A stretch of DNA of 64,000 nucleotides from contig CAKTPO010000010.1 of the NCBI GenBank assembly GCA_934591845.1, positions 1-64,000 of the forward strand, read 5' to 3'. The translations under genes and the position numbers were made by a program. Every line of letters begins with the position of its first letter. Position 1 is the stretch's first letter. Of this stretch, positions 1 to 7,847 are shown piece by piece. Origin of the DNA: an uncultured Oscillospiraceae bacterium (GTDB lineage Bacteria > Bacillota > Clostridia > Oscillospirales > Oscillospiraceae). Under the pieces are notes generated by a model. It was not told where the DNA came from. It ran no database searches and saw nothing but the letters and a program-made list of their open reading frames with translations.

Positions 1-1
1 T

Positions 2-77
2 GCGCCTTTAGCTCAGTTGGTAGAGCAACTGACTCTTAATCAGTGGGTCCCGGGTTCGAGTCCCTGAAGGCGCACCA
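2..77 (+). tRNA. tRNA-Lys (anticodon CTT)
   Basis: The sequence folds as a full cloverleaf. The acceptor arms are gcgcctt and aaggcgc, the anticodon stem actga/tcagt closes the loop ctCTTaa, the T-arm is ggttcgagtcc, and an encoded CCA ends at 77. A short C(UUCG)G hairpin (86-101) follows and may end or process the transcript. The gene lies 54 bp ahead of a 5S rRNA, so the two may be co-transcribed; what lies upstream is outside the window. Confidence 0.96.
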
Positions 78-131
78 GAGGTTAAAAGCTTCGGCTTTTG
101 ACATAACAGCTGCCTTGTGCAGCCTACATAA

Positions 132-246
132 GTTGGTATTGATTGCGACGAGGGTCCACCTGTTCCCATCCCGAACACAGAAGTTAAGCTCGTCCGCGCC
201 GACAATACTTGCAGGGTGACTTGCCGGGAAGATAGGTAATGCCAAC
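132..246 (+). rRNA. rrf: 5S ribosomal RNA
   Basis: The conserved 5S core (cccatcccgaacacagaag followed by ttaagc) is present. The ends pair as helix I (gttggtatt with aatgccaac), giving a 115-nt RNA. A rho-independent terminator follows within 10 bp. No 16S or 23S sequence is visible, so this is either the tail of an rrn operon cut by the window edge or a separate tRNA-5S unit. Confidence 0.93.
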
Positions 247-251
247 ATGAG

Positions 252-283
252 AAACCGCTTCGTGAAAACGAAGCGGTTTTTTT
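252..283 (+). terminator. Terminator after 5S rRNA
   Basis: The stem aaccgcttcg/cgaagcggtt with a short loop is followed by a run of seven T residues. It ends the tRNA-Lys/5S transcript. Confidence 0.9.
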
Positions 284-770
284 AGTTGACAGTGAACAGT
301 TGACAGTTGACAGTTATTTTTTGAATTGACAATTGACAATGGACAATTGACAATTATTGGGGCGACCAACGTTGTTTATTTGTGCCCGTCCGTTAAAGTA
401 TGTAGGGAACGGCCTATGTGCCGTTCCGGGCGTGGCAATTATAACCACTGTGGACAAAACGGAACCACACCCCGACATGTCATTCCGAGCGTAGTGAAAC
501 GGAGTCGAGGAATCCACTCAAGTGGCAAATTTTATCTTGTGGTGGTTCATCATCTTACGTGGTGGATTCCTCCACTCCGCTAACGCTACGGTCGGAATGA
601 CATATCGGGGTACGTATCTGGTTTTTATCGGCAACGGTTCCGTCCTTTCACGTGCGGAACGGCACATAGGCCGTTCCCTACAGTGAGACTCGACATGTTT
701 ACCGTTGTGCCCATTGTTTCGGCTTTCTGCATCGTCTTCCTGCCCGTCTTTAGAATACACCGGTTAAGCC
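284..770. repeat. Mosaic intergenic repeat block 1
   Basis: A non-coding block. From the left it holds heptamer units reading TTGACA (284-355), the gcgaccaacgttgtt module (362-376), a hairpin GGAACGGC..GCCGTTCC (405-426), a 125-bp inverted element bounded by TGTCATTCCGA and TCGGAATGACA (478-602), a second copy of the hairpin in inverse order (about 659-680) and a degenerate cgtctttagaatacaccggtt tail (742-768). The same modules recur in eight other gaps of this window. Small open frames here are chance frames in repeat DNA. Confidence 0.85.
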
Positions 771-842
771 GTCTGCGATTGCTTTACCGCCGAAAGAATG
801 CAGGAGGAGCATATATGTTTGAAAATCCAGAATAACAAGGGC

Positions 843-883
843 AAAAAGTCCTCCTACCCAAGCTGGCGGCAGGAGGACTTTTT
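843..883 (-). terminator. Terminator of the TM2 gene
   Basis: The perfect 13-bp arms aaaaagtcctcct and aggaggacttttt enclose a 15-nt loop. Reading leftward, the T tract ends the TM2-protein transcript; the stem is symmetrical and could also work rightward. Confidence 0.8.
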
Positions 884-924
884 AAGTTGTGGGAAAACAA
901 CACAAAGAGAGATCACAGGGGGGG

Positions 925-1263
925 TTACAGGACGGCCATCAGGGCGTCGTAGTTCTTTTCTTTGGTTTTCTTGGACACCGTGAACCAGTCGATGATGGTC
1001 AGGATGCCGAAGCAGCCGCCGGTGAGTAGTTTCAGGATGCCCATGCCGGTTTCGCCCAGCATGAAACGGTCAATGCCCAGGCCGCCGAGAAAGATGGATA
1101 CCAACAGCAGGGTGGTGGGGTCTTTCAATTCAACCGCCGCCAATTGGCTGAATTTCTGGTCATCCATGGCGGACAGCCGGTTCTTTAAATCGTTCATTTT
1201 TTCCGGGGGGAAATACTTCTGGTTCGTCATCAGATACATGTCGAGCTTGTTCTGATCCATCAT
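925..1263 (-). CDS. TM2 domain-containing membrane protein
   Basis: A 112-residue protein. The first half (about 1-48) is hydrophilic, and the second half (about 49-95) carries the TM2 domain: one transmembrane helix, the GGLGIDRFMLG motif and a second hydrophobic segment ending at ..IIDWF. TM2 proteins are small two-helix membrane proteins of unclear biochemical role. The start is set by AGGAGG eight bases before the first of two adjacent ATG codons. It is divergent from the lipoprotein gene and looks monocistronic. The family call is firm but the function is unknown. Confidence 0.85.
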   Translation of the reverse strand: MMDQNKLDMYLMTNQKYFPPEKMNDLKNRLSAMDDQKFSQLAAVELKDPTTLLLVSIFLGGLGIDRFMLGETGMGILKLLTGGCFGILTIIDWFTVSKKTKEKNYDALMAVL

Positions 1264-1336
1264 TTCTAACGCCTCCTATTACAGTGTAATAAATAGTATT
1301 TGTGCATACAGGAGCTTATGTCCTATATCTGAGATT

Positions 1337-1365
1337 ATAATACCATAGAAAGCGAATGATTGCAA
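1337..1365 (-). promoter_or_regulatory. Promoter of the TM2 gene
   Basis: Reading leftward, TTGCAA is followed by a 17-bp spacer and TATTAT, with a TG extension just ahead of the -10. It is about 75 bp upstream of the TM2 start. Confidence 0.6.
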
Positions 1366-1506
1366 TAGATTCTGAAAAATAGATAGAAAGATGGTAAAGT
1401 TTGTAATTTCATCCAATAATTGTTGTAAAAATGCCGATTTGCGGAAAGCCATTTTGTAGGACGAAACGAATTTTTGGCAAGCGGAAACCAACTGACACTT
1501 GTGTCA

Positions 1507-1535
1507 GTGACAAAGGGACAAAAGTATTCTATAAT
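1507..1535 (+). promoter_or_regulatory. Promoter of the lipoprotein gene
   Basis: GTGACA, a 17-bp spacer and TATAAT. The inferred leader to the ATG at 1667 is about 125 nt and contains no recognised riboswitch. Confidence 0.65.
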
Positions 1536-1666
1536 ATAGTGTACAAAAGAATCCGTAGCCGTTGGACGGAGGAGGATGGCTCTTTTGCTCCTGCCTAAGA
1601 CACGCAAGTATCTTCCGGCGTTGCCGGACACCACGCAACGTAATACCACCAAAAAGGAGGCCCATT

Positions 1667-3073
1667 ATGAAAAAGATGAAAAAACAACTGTGTTGGCTCC
1701 TGGCGGCACTGCTCCTTTTGAGCCTGGCAGCCTGCGGCAAGGAGGAAAACGCAGACCCCGGTCACTTCAAGCTGGGGGACTATGAGGTCGTCTTCAAAAG
1801 TGCCTGCATCATGGAGGACACGGACGGGAAAGATGCCCTGGTGCTGACCCTGGATTACATCAACAACAGCAAAGAAGCCGCCTCGTTCCTCTGGACGGTT
1901 TCGGAATCCGCCACCCAGAAAGGCACCGCCCTGGAAACCGCCACGGTGGTCGCGGACTATGCCACCTATGAGACGGTGCTGGAACAGCAGTTTACGGATG
2001 TTGATCCGGGGACGACCCTGGAAGTCCGCTCCGCCTTTGTGCTAAGCGACCTGACCACCCCTGTCAAGGTCCGCTTTGAGCAGCTGATCGGGAAAAAATA
2101 CGGGGAAATCACCATTGACCCCGCGGCCCTGAGCCGGGAAGAAGCCGCCAATGTGGGTACCGATGTCCTCACCACCGGTCTGCCCATTCCTCAGGAGACC
2201 GGGGACGAACTGCTGGACTGGTGGAACGGCGGCTGGTACGGCTGGTGGACCATGACAAGCTGCACCGGCGGCTACGAAGAAATGGAGGGCCAGTGGTGGG
2301 ATGTCTGCGGACTCATTGACCTGGACGAGGACTATACCGGCACCCTGACCCTCTGGGACGAGGACTACAGCTGGGCAAACCCCACGGCCTGGGTGAAAGT
2401 CACCCTGAACAAAGAGGGTACCGGCCCCCACGGCACTTTGATGTCCGAAGAGGGCTGGTTTACGGACAGGCCGGTGGAACACGCCGACTGGATCATTGAC
2501 CCGGGCCTGGTGCAGTATGAAAACCTGTTCCATATTGAGGCGGACTACGAAAACGGAGACGACACCTTCCACTATCAGATGTTCCTGCGCCCCTGGGGGA
2601 CCTACTGGGACGATGTGGACGAAACCGCCCTGCCGTACATGTACCACGATTGGTATCTGCCCCTCATCGAAGCGGGCGAGCCGGTGCAGGAGGTCATTGA
2701 CACAGCCCAGGAGGGCGTACCCCTGCCGGAAGAGGATCTGGAACCCCAGCCCACCCAGGACGACTCGGACTACGGCATGTCCAACCCCCAGGCCACCGGC
2801 ACCGCCAGTCTGGAAGACATGCAGGCCCTTTTTAAAATCCTGAAAGAGACCCGGGAATGCACCTACGCCCAAGCCCGCCAAGCCCTGGGCAGCGACGGCA
2901 TCCCCTGGAAAGACATGGAAATGACCTGGAACGCCAACGCCCACTCCTACAAATGGACCACCCCGGACGAAAACGAGGATTTTCTCTACATCACCTTCAA
3001 GATCCAGGACGGCGACGAGGTGTATCAGTCCTGTACGTATTCCAGCGATGTAAAAACCGGGGCGGGGTACTGA
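1667..3073 (+). CDS. Secreted lipoprotein with DUF5067-like domain
   Basis: A 468-residue predicted lipoprotein. It has a lysine-rich N-terminus, a hydrophobic core, and the lipobox LAAC with the lipidated Cys at residue 23. Residues about 34-150 resemble DUF5067/DUF4352-type immunoglobulin-like domains found on Firmicutes cell surfaces. The middle (about 185-330) is very rich in Trp, Asp and Gly, including WWNGGWYGWW. The last 90 residues form a separate small domain. The start is chosen from AAGGAGG seven bases before the ATG; an upstream in-frame ATG at 1562 lacks a ribosome site and would bury the signal peptide. It is probably anchored on the outer face of the membrane; ligand unknown. 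Confidence 0.85.
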   Translation: MKKMKKQLCWLLAALLLLSLAACGKEENADPGHFKLGDYEVVFKSACIMEDTDGKDALVLTLDYINNSKEAASFLWTVSESATQKGTALETATVVADYATYETVLEQQFTDVDPGTTLEVRSAFVLSDLTTPVKVRFEQLIGKKYGEITIDPAALSREEAANVGTDVLTTGLPIPQETGDELLDWWNGGWYGWWTMTSCTGGYEEMEGQWWDVCGLIDLDEDYTGTLTLWDEDYSWANPTAWVKVTLNKEGTGPHGTLMSEEGWFTDRPVEHADWIIDPGLVQYENLFHIEADYENGDDTFHYQMFLRPWGTYWDDVDETALPYMYHDWYLPLIEAGEPVQEVIDTAQEGVPLPEEDLEPQPTQDDSDYGMSNPQATGTASLEDMQALFKILKETRECTYAQARQALGSDGIPWKDMEMTWNANAHSYKWTTPDENEDFLYITFKIQDGDEVYQSCTYSSDVKTGAGY

Positions 3074-3078
3074 TTCGT

Positions 3079-3490
3079 AGTTGACAGTTGACAGTGGACA
3101 GTTTTTTGAATTGACAATTGACAATTGACAATGGACAATGGACAATTATCGGGGAGACCAACGTTGTCCCAAAAAGGGACCGCCCCTGTAGCAGGCCACA
3201 GGCCCTTGGCTCTTCCTCTGGGAGAGCTGGCTCGGCCCAGCCGAGCCTGAGAGGGCCGCAGGGCAGCGTAAAACACTGTAGAAACAGTAGGCGAATTCGT
3301 AAAAACACAACCCATATACGCCCGTCCTTAGAATACCCTGGTTGAAAACGACCGCCTTTCAGCGAAACCGTAGGGAACGGCCTATGTGCCGTTCCGCACC
3401 TGAAAGGACGGAACCGTTACCGACAAACCCCGGCACCTCAAAGCCCGGTACAAGAGCTTCCCCACTGGGGAAGCTCTTGTTTTTTTGGGG
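3079..3490. repeat. Mosaic intergenic repeat block 2
   Basis: The block begins 6 bp after the lipoprotein stop with TTGACA heptamers (3079-3150). A gaccaacgttgtcc module follows, then a long module in inverted orientation (cggctgggccgagccagctc and ggcgaattcgt, about 3190-3305), the ccttagaataccctggttg module, the GGAACGGC/GCCGTTCC hairpin (3376-3397), and a hairpin with arms caagagcttcccc and ggggaagctcttg (3451-3480) followed by seven T. That last hairpin can act as a terminator. Confidence 0.8.
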
Positions 3491-3572
3491 GGCCTTACCG
3501 AAACATGCTCCAAACGCACAAAATCCGCAGCCTGACAGCTGCGGATCCTGCAACAAAAAAGAGGAGAGGAAA

Positions 3573-3599
3573 ATGAAAAAGATGAGTAAATCAAATTAA
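3573..3599 (+). CDS. Possible 8-residue peptide or truncated gene start
   Basis: GAGGAG sits seven bases before an ATG that opens the frame MKKMSKSN and then stops. The ribosome site and Lys-rich start resemble those of a signal-peptide gene such as the lipoprotein at 1667. It could be a leader peptide, a remnant of a deleted gene, or chance. It lies about 130 bp upstream of the pckA promoter, so it is not obviously part of that transcript. Confidence 0.25.
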   Translation: MKKMSKSN

Positions 3600-3730
3600 C
3601 TTATCTTTAGTATACCCGGCAGATGTGAAGAAAAAAAGTGACTAAATATTAAGTTCCTATGAAGTTGCGGCCAGATGGAGGGCCGTTTTTATCAAAAGTG
3701 CCAAGCAGTAAAAAAATACCGAAAAAAATG

Positions 3731-3759
3731 TTTACAATCAAGATTTGATGTGTTAATAT
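3731..3759 (+). promoter_or_regulatory. Promoter of pckA
   Basis: TTTACA, a 17-bp spacer and TAATAT, giving a leader of about 100 nt. The AT-rich stretch 3600-3730 upstream holds no gene. Confidence 0.65.
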
Positions 3760-3864
3760 GTATCCGGTGAACCTCGGACATTTTCTGGACGTTTACCAAT
3801 TTGCGTTGAAAAGCGGAGATTTCCCCACCTTTCACCCCAATTCATTATATAGGAGGACCCCATT

Positions 3865-5469
3865 ATGGAAACATACGGCATTGAAAAGTATGGCATTACC
3901 GGTACCACCGAAATCGTCTACAATCCCTCTTACGAGATGCTCTATGAGGAAGAGACCAAGCCCGGCCTGACCGGCTACGAGGTTGGCCAGAAGACTGAGC
4001 TGGACACCATCAACGTTATGACCGGCATCTACACCGGCCGTTCCCCCAAAGACAAGTACATCGTCATGGACGAGAACTCCAAGAACACCGTGTGGTGGAC
4101 TTCCGACGAGTATAAGAACGACAACCACCCCATGAGCGAAGAGACCTGGAAGGCCGTCAAGGAGCTGGCCCTCAAGGAGCTGTCCAACAAGAAGCTCTAC
4201 GTTGTGGATGCTTTCTGCGGTGCCAACCACGACACCCGTATGGCTGTCCGCTTCATCGTGGAAGTGGCATGGCAGGCGCACTTTGTAAAGAACATGTTCA
4301 TCCGTCCCTCCGAGGAGGAGCTGAAGAACTTCAAGCCCGATTTCGTTGTTTACAACGCTTCCAAGGCCAAGGTCGAGAACTTCAAGGAGCTGGGTCTGAA
4401 CTCCGAGACCTGCGTTGCCTTTAACATCTCCTCCCGTGAGCAGGTCATCATCAACACCTGGTACGGCGGCGAGATGAAGAAGGGCATGTTCTCCATGATG
4501 AACTACTACCTGCCCCTGAAGGGCATTGCTTCCATGCACTGCTCCGCCAACACCGATATGAACGGTGAGAACACCGCCATCTTCTTTGGCCTGTCCGGCA
4601 CCGGCAAGACCACCCTGTCCACCGACCCCAAGCGTCTGCTGATCGGTGATGACGAGCATGGCTGGGACGACAACGGCGTGTTCAACTTCGAGGGCGGCTG
4701 CTATGCCAAGGTCATCAACCTGGACAAGGAGTCTGAGCCTGACATCTACAACGCCATCCGCCGGGATGCCCTGCTGGAGAACGTGACTGTTGACGCTAAC
4801 GGCAAGATCGACTTCACCGACAAGTCCGTCACCGAGAACACCCGTGTGTCCTACCCCATCGACCACATCAACAACATCGTTCGTCCCGTTTCCACCGCTC
4901 CCGCAGCCAAGAACGTGATCTTCCTGTCTGCTGATGCTTTCGGCGTTCTGCCTCCCGTGTCCATCCTGACCCCCGAGCAGACCCAGTACTACTTCCTGTC
5001 CGGCTTCACCGCCAAGCTGGCCGGTACCGAGCGGGGCATCACCGAGCCTACTCCCACTTTCTCTGCTTGCTTCGGCCAGGCTTTCCTGGAGCTGCATCCC
5101 ACCAAGTACGCTGAGGAGCTGGTCAAGAAGATGCAGGTTTCCGGTGCCAAGGCTTACCTGGTCAACACCGGCTGGAACGGCACCGGCAAGCGTATCTCCA
5201 TTAAGGATACCCGTGGTATCATCGATGCCATCCTGTCCGGCGCCATCCTGAACGCCCCCACCAAGACCATCCCCGTGTTCAACTTCGAGGTTCCCACGGA
5301 GCTGCCCGGTGTGGATCCCGCCATCCTGGATCCCAGAGACACCTACGCAAACGCCTCCGAATGGGAGACCAAGGCCCAGGATCTGGCTGGCCGGTTCATC
5401 AAGAACTTCGCCAAGTACGAGGGCAACGAGGCTGGCAAGGCTCTGGTCGCCGCCGGTCCCAAGCTGTAA
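3865..5469 (+). CDS. pckA: Phosphoenolpyruvate carboxykinase (ATP)
   Basis: A 534-residue cytoplasmic enzyme (EC 4.1.1.49) that interconverts oxaloacetate plus ATP with phosphoenolpyruvate, CO2 and ADP. The family signatures are clear: [10 protein letters not shown] near residue 53, the kinase-1a P-loop [11 protein letters not shown], and the metal-binding [18 protein letters not shown] stretch. The length is normal for ATP-type PEPCK. AGGAGG lies nine bases before the ATG. Codon use is strongly biased toward a few C-ending codons, suggesting high expression. In anaerobic Clostridia the enzyme often runs toward oxaloacetate, making ATP, which fits the oxaloacetate decarboxylase operon just downstream. 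Confidence 0.97.
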   Translation: METYGIEKYGITGTTEIVYNPSYEMLYEEETKPGLTGYEVGQKTELDTINVMTGIYTGRSPKDKYIVMDENSKNTVWWTSDEYKNDNHPMSEETWKAVKELALKELSNKKLYVVDAFCGANHDTRMAVRFIVEVAWQAHFVKNMFIRPSEEELKNFKPDFVVYNASKAKVENFKELGLNSETCVAFNISSREQVIINTWYGGEMKKGMFSMMNYYLPLKGIASMHCSANTDMNGENTAIFFGLSGTGKTTLSTDPKRLLIGDDEHGWDDNGVFNFEGGCYAKVINLDKESEPDIYNAIRRDALLENVTVDANGKIDFTDKSVTENTRVSYPIDHINNIVRPVSTAPAAKNVIFLSADAFGVLPPVSILTPEQTQYYFLSGFTAKLAGTERGITEPTPTFSACFGQAFLELHPTKYAEELVKKMQVSGAKAYLVNTGWNGTGKRISIKDTRGIIDAILSGAILNAPTKTIPVFNFEVPTELPGVDPAILDPRDTYANASEWETKAQDLAGRFIKNFAKYEGNEAGKALVAAGPKL

Positions 5470-5505
5470 GCTGTAAGCTGTCTTTATTCGTAATTCGTAT
5501 TCACC

Positions 5506-5537
5506 ATACCAGCAGAGGGGCAACCCTCTGCTGGTAT
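5506..5537 (+). terminator. Hairpin after pckA
   Basis: The 14-bp arms ataccagcagaggg and ccctctgctggtat enclose a 4-nt loop 37 bp after the pckA stop. No T tract follows, so it may stabilise the pckA mRNA or cause only partial termination before the decarboxylase operon. Confidence 0.5.
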
Positions 5538-5640
5538 CTGAAGGTCAGCGGTAGGTGGGCGAATTTTTGCGCATAATCCCGATTATACGTGAAAATTTCC
5601 CCATTTACTGCAAAATATCTATTAACGGAGGTTCATACCA

Positions 5641-7050
5641 ATGGCTCAGAAAGTCCAATTCACTGAAACCGTCCTTCGTGATGCCAACCAGTCCCTGATG
5701 GCTACCCGTATGCCTTTTGCCGATATGGAGGGCATTCTGTCCACCATGGACAAGGCCGGTTATTATTCCGTCGAGTGCTGGGGCGGCGCCACCTTTGATA
5801 GCTGCCTGCGCTACCTGGACGAAGATCCCTGGGAGCGGCTGCGCTCCTTCCGCAAGGCCATGCCCAACACCCGTCTGCAGATGCTGCTCCGGGGCCAGAA
5901 CCTGCTGGGCTACAAGCACTACCACGACGACGTGGTGGAGAAGTTTGTAGAGCTGTCCATCAAGAACGGCATTGACGTTCTGCGTATTTTCGACGCTCTG
6001 AACGATTTCCGCAACATCCGCACCGCTCTGGAGGCCACCAAGAAGTACGCCAACGCCAACACCGTGGCTTCCGGCTGCATTTCCTACACCCAGTCCCCTG
6101 TACACACCCCCGCCAAGTACGCCGAGATGTGCAAAGAGCTGCAGAGCATGGGCTTTGACACCATTTGCCTGAAAGATATGGCCGGTACCATGTCCCCCAA
6201 CGAGGCCGAGCAGCTGTTCAAGGGCATTAAGGATGCCGGTGTGACCCTGCCCCTGGTGCTGCACACCCACTGCACCACCGGTATGGCTTACATGACCGTC
6301 ATGAAGGCTGTGGAAGCCGGTGTGGACATCATCGACACCGCCACCTCCTGCTTCTCCAACGGCACCTCTCAGCCCGCCACCGAGACCATTTACTACGCCC
6401 TCAGCGAGCTGGGCATTGAGACCGGCCTGAATGAGGAAGTCATCAACAAGGTCAACGATTACTTCAAGCCCGTCAAGCAGAAGTACATCGATTCCGGTCG
6501 CATCAACCCCAAGTCCATGGGTACCGATGCCCAGGCTCTGGTTTACAAGGTTCCCGGCGGTATGCTCTCCAACATGATCGCCAACCTGACCGATATGCAC
6601 GCCATGGACAAGTTCGATGCCGCTCTGGCCGAGATCCCCTCCGTCCGGAAAGACATGGGCTATCCTCCTCTGGTCACTCCTCTGTCCCAGATGGTGGGCA
6701 ACCAGGCTGTGACAAACGTCTTGGTTGGCGAGCGTTACAAGAACATCTCCAAGGAAGTCAAGGCTTACTTCAAGGGCGAGTACGGCATTGCCCCCGCTCC
6801 TGTGGATGCCGACCTGGAGAAGCGCATCCTGGCCGAGGCCGGTATGGAAGCTCCTCTGGACTGCCGTGTAGAGGACAGCAAGCGCACCGGTGAGGAGTTC
6901 ACCGCCGCCAAGGCCGCTCTGGGCGATCTGGCTCAGAGCGAAGAGGATGTTATGAGCTACATCTGCTTCCCCGCCCAGGCTGAAAAGTTCCTGGAGGGCC
7001 GCAAGGCAAAGGAAGAGAACAAGGTTACTTATACCATTACCGAAGCCTAA
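5641..7050 (+). CDS. oadA: Oxaloacetate decarboxylase, alpha (carboxyltransferase) subunit
   Basis: A 469-residue TIM-barrel carboxyltransferase of the pyruvate carboxylase subunit B/OadA family. It moves the carboxyl group of oxaloacetate to biotin, leaving pyruvate. Visible motifs are ETVLRDANQSL (substrate and metal site), CLKDMAG with the lysine that is carbamylated in the family, and LHTHCTTGMA with the metal-binding histidines. The C-terminal biotinyl domain found in many OadA proteins is absent and is supplied by the separate gene at 7425. It is the first gene of a tight four-gene operon. A ribosome site (cggagg) precedes the ATG. Confidence 0.93.
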   Translation: MAQKVQFTETVLRDANQSLMATRMPFADMEGILSTMDKAGYYSVECWGGATFDSCLRYLDEDPWERLRSFRKAMPNTRLQMLLRGQNLLGYKHYHDDVVEKFVELSIKNGIDVLRIFDALNDFRNIRTALEATKKYANANTVASGCISYTQSPVHTPAKYAEMCKELQSMGFDTICLKDMAGTMSPNEAEQLFKGIKDAGVTLPLVLHTHCTTGMAYMTVMKAVEAGVDIIDTATSCFSNGTSQPATETIYYALSELGIETGLNEEVINKVNDYFKPVKQKYIDSGRINPKSMGTDAQALVYKVPGGMLSNMIANLTDMHAMDKFDAALAEIPSVRKDMGYPPLVTPLSQMVGNQAVTNVLVGERYKNISKEVKAYFKGEYGIAPAPVDADLEKRILAEAGMEAPLDCRVEDSKRTGEEFTAAKAALGDLAQSEEDVMSYICFPAQAEKFLEGRKAKEENKVTYTITEA

Positions 7051-7065
7051 GGAGGGTATCACGTT

Positions 7066-7422
7066 ATGATGCTTACTTCTGATATTTCCATTGGCGAAGC
7101 CGGCGTTTACGCGCTGCTGGGCTATGCGGTGGTATTTTTCGGCCTGATCCTGCTGATGTGCGTGATCGTCGCCATGGGCAAGTATTTTGCCGGGAAAGAT
7201 GCCAAGCTGGCTGCCACTTCCGCCGCTGCCGCCAAGGCAACGGCCCCCACTGCCCCTGCGGTTCCCGCCGCCCCCAAGGCTGTGGCCCCCGGCTCTGCCG
7301 GTGAGCTGCTGCTCCACGATGTTGAACCCAAGACTGCGGCCATGATTATGGCCATCGTAGCTGACAAGATGGGCAAGCCCCTGAACGAGCTGCGTTTCAA
7401 ATCCATTAAGGAGGTCAAATAA
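7066..7422 (+). CDS. oadG: Oxaloacetate decarboxylase, gamma-like small membrane subunit
   Basis: A 118-residue protein with one N-terminal transmembrane helix (about 14-40), an Ala/Pro linker (about 48-78) and a conserved C-terminal segment. This is the OAD_gamma layout, and the protein is expected to tether the soluble alpha subunit and biotin carrier to the membrane beta subunit. AGGAGG precedes two adjacent ATG codons. It starts 15 bp after oadA and stops 2 bp before the carrier gene, whose ribosome site lies inside the end of this gene. Confidence 0.85.
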   Translation: MMLTSDISIGEAGVYALLGYAVVFFGLILLMCVIVAMGKYFAGKDAKLAATSAAAAKATAPTAPAVPAAPKAVAPGSAGELLLHDVEPKTAAMIMAIVADKMGKPLNELRFKSIKEVK

Positions 7423-7424
7423 TC

Positions 7425-7835
7425 ATGAAATACAAAGTGACTTTGAAGGGCCGTACTTACGAAGTCGAGGTGGAGGCCGGCGAGGCCATCCTGCTTGACG
7501 AGTACGAAGCCATTGCGCCTTCCGCTCCCGCCGCTGCTCCTGCCGCCGCCGCTCCCGCTCCCGCTGCTGCTGCTCCTGCCGCTGCCCCCGCTCCTGCCGC
7601 CGCTCCCGTGGTGACCGGTGCCGGTGAGCCCGTCAACGCCCCCATGCCCGGCAACATCCTGAAAGTCAACGTGACCGCCGGTCAGGCTGTCAAGTCCGGT
7701 GACGTTCTGTGCGTGCTGGAGGCTATGAAGATGGAGAACGAGATCATGGCTCCCAAGGACGGAACCGTTACCCAGGTTCTGGTCTCCAAGGGCTCCAATG
7801 TGGACACTGGGGCACCTCTGGTCGTGATCGGTTAA
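7425..7835 (+). CDS. Biotin carboxyl carrier protein of the decarboxylase
   Basis: A 136-residue biotinyl protein. After a short folded N-terminus (1-30) comes a flexible Ala/Pro-only linker of about 30 residues, then a biotinyl/lipoyl domain. The motif EAMKMENEI places the biotinylated lysine at residue 102, about 35 residues from the C-terminus as usual. It shuttles the carboxyl group from OadA to the membrane beta subunit. Comparable stand-alone carriers occur in glutaconyl-CoA and malonate decarboxylases; the OadA neighbour favours oxaloacetate here. Confidence 0.92.
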   Translation: MKYKVTLKGRTYEVEVEAGEAILLDEYEAIAPSAPAAAPAAAAPAPAAAAPAAAPAPAAAPVVTGAGEPVNAPMPGNILKVNVTAGQAVKSGDVLCVLEAMKMENEIMAPKDGTVTQVLVSKGSNVDTGAPLVVIG

Positions 7836-7847
7836 GGAGGGCTTCCA

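Noticed and set aside
284..360. CRISPR-like direct repeats
   Set aside because: The repeats are contiguous 7-mers with no spacers, and no cas genes are present.
3118..3345. Short open frames inside the repeat blocks
   Set aside because: Translations such as MTIDNG and NCQLSIVN recur only because the DNA repeats recur; there are no ribosome sites or coding signals.
3832..5523. Long antisense open frames opposite pckA, oadA, oadB, the P-type ATPase and brnQ (up to about 800 codons)
   Set aside because: They are shadows caused by GC-rich, C-ending codon use in the real genes. They have no ribosome sites, low-complexity translations and no recognisable domains.
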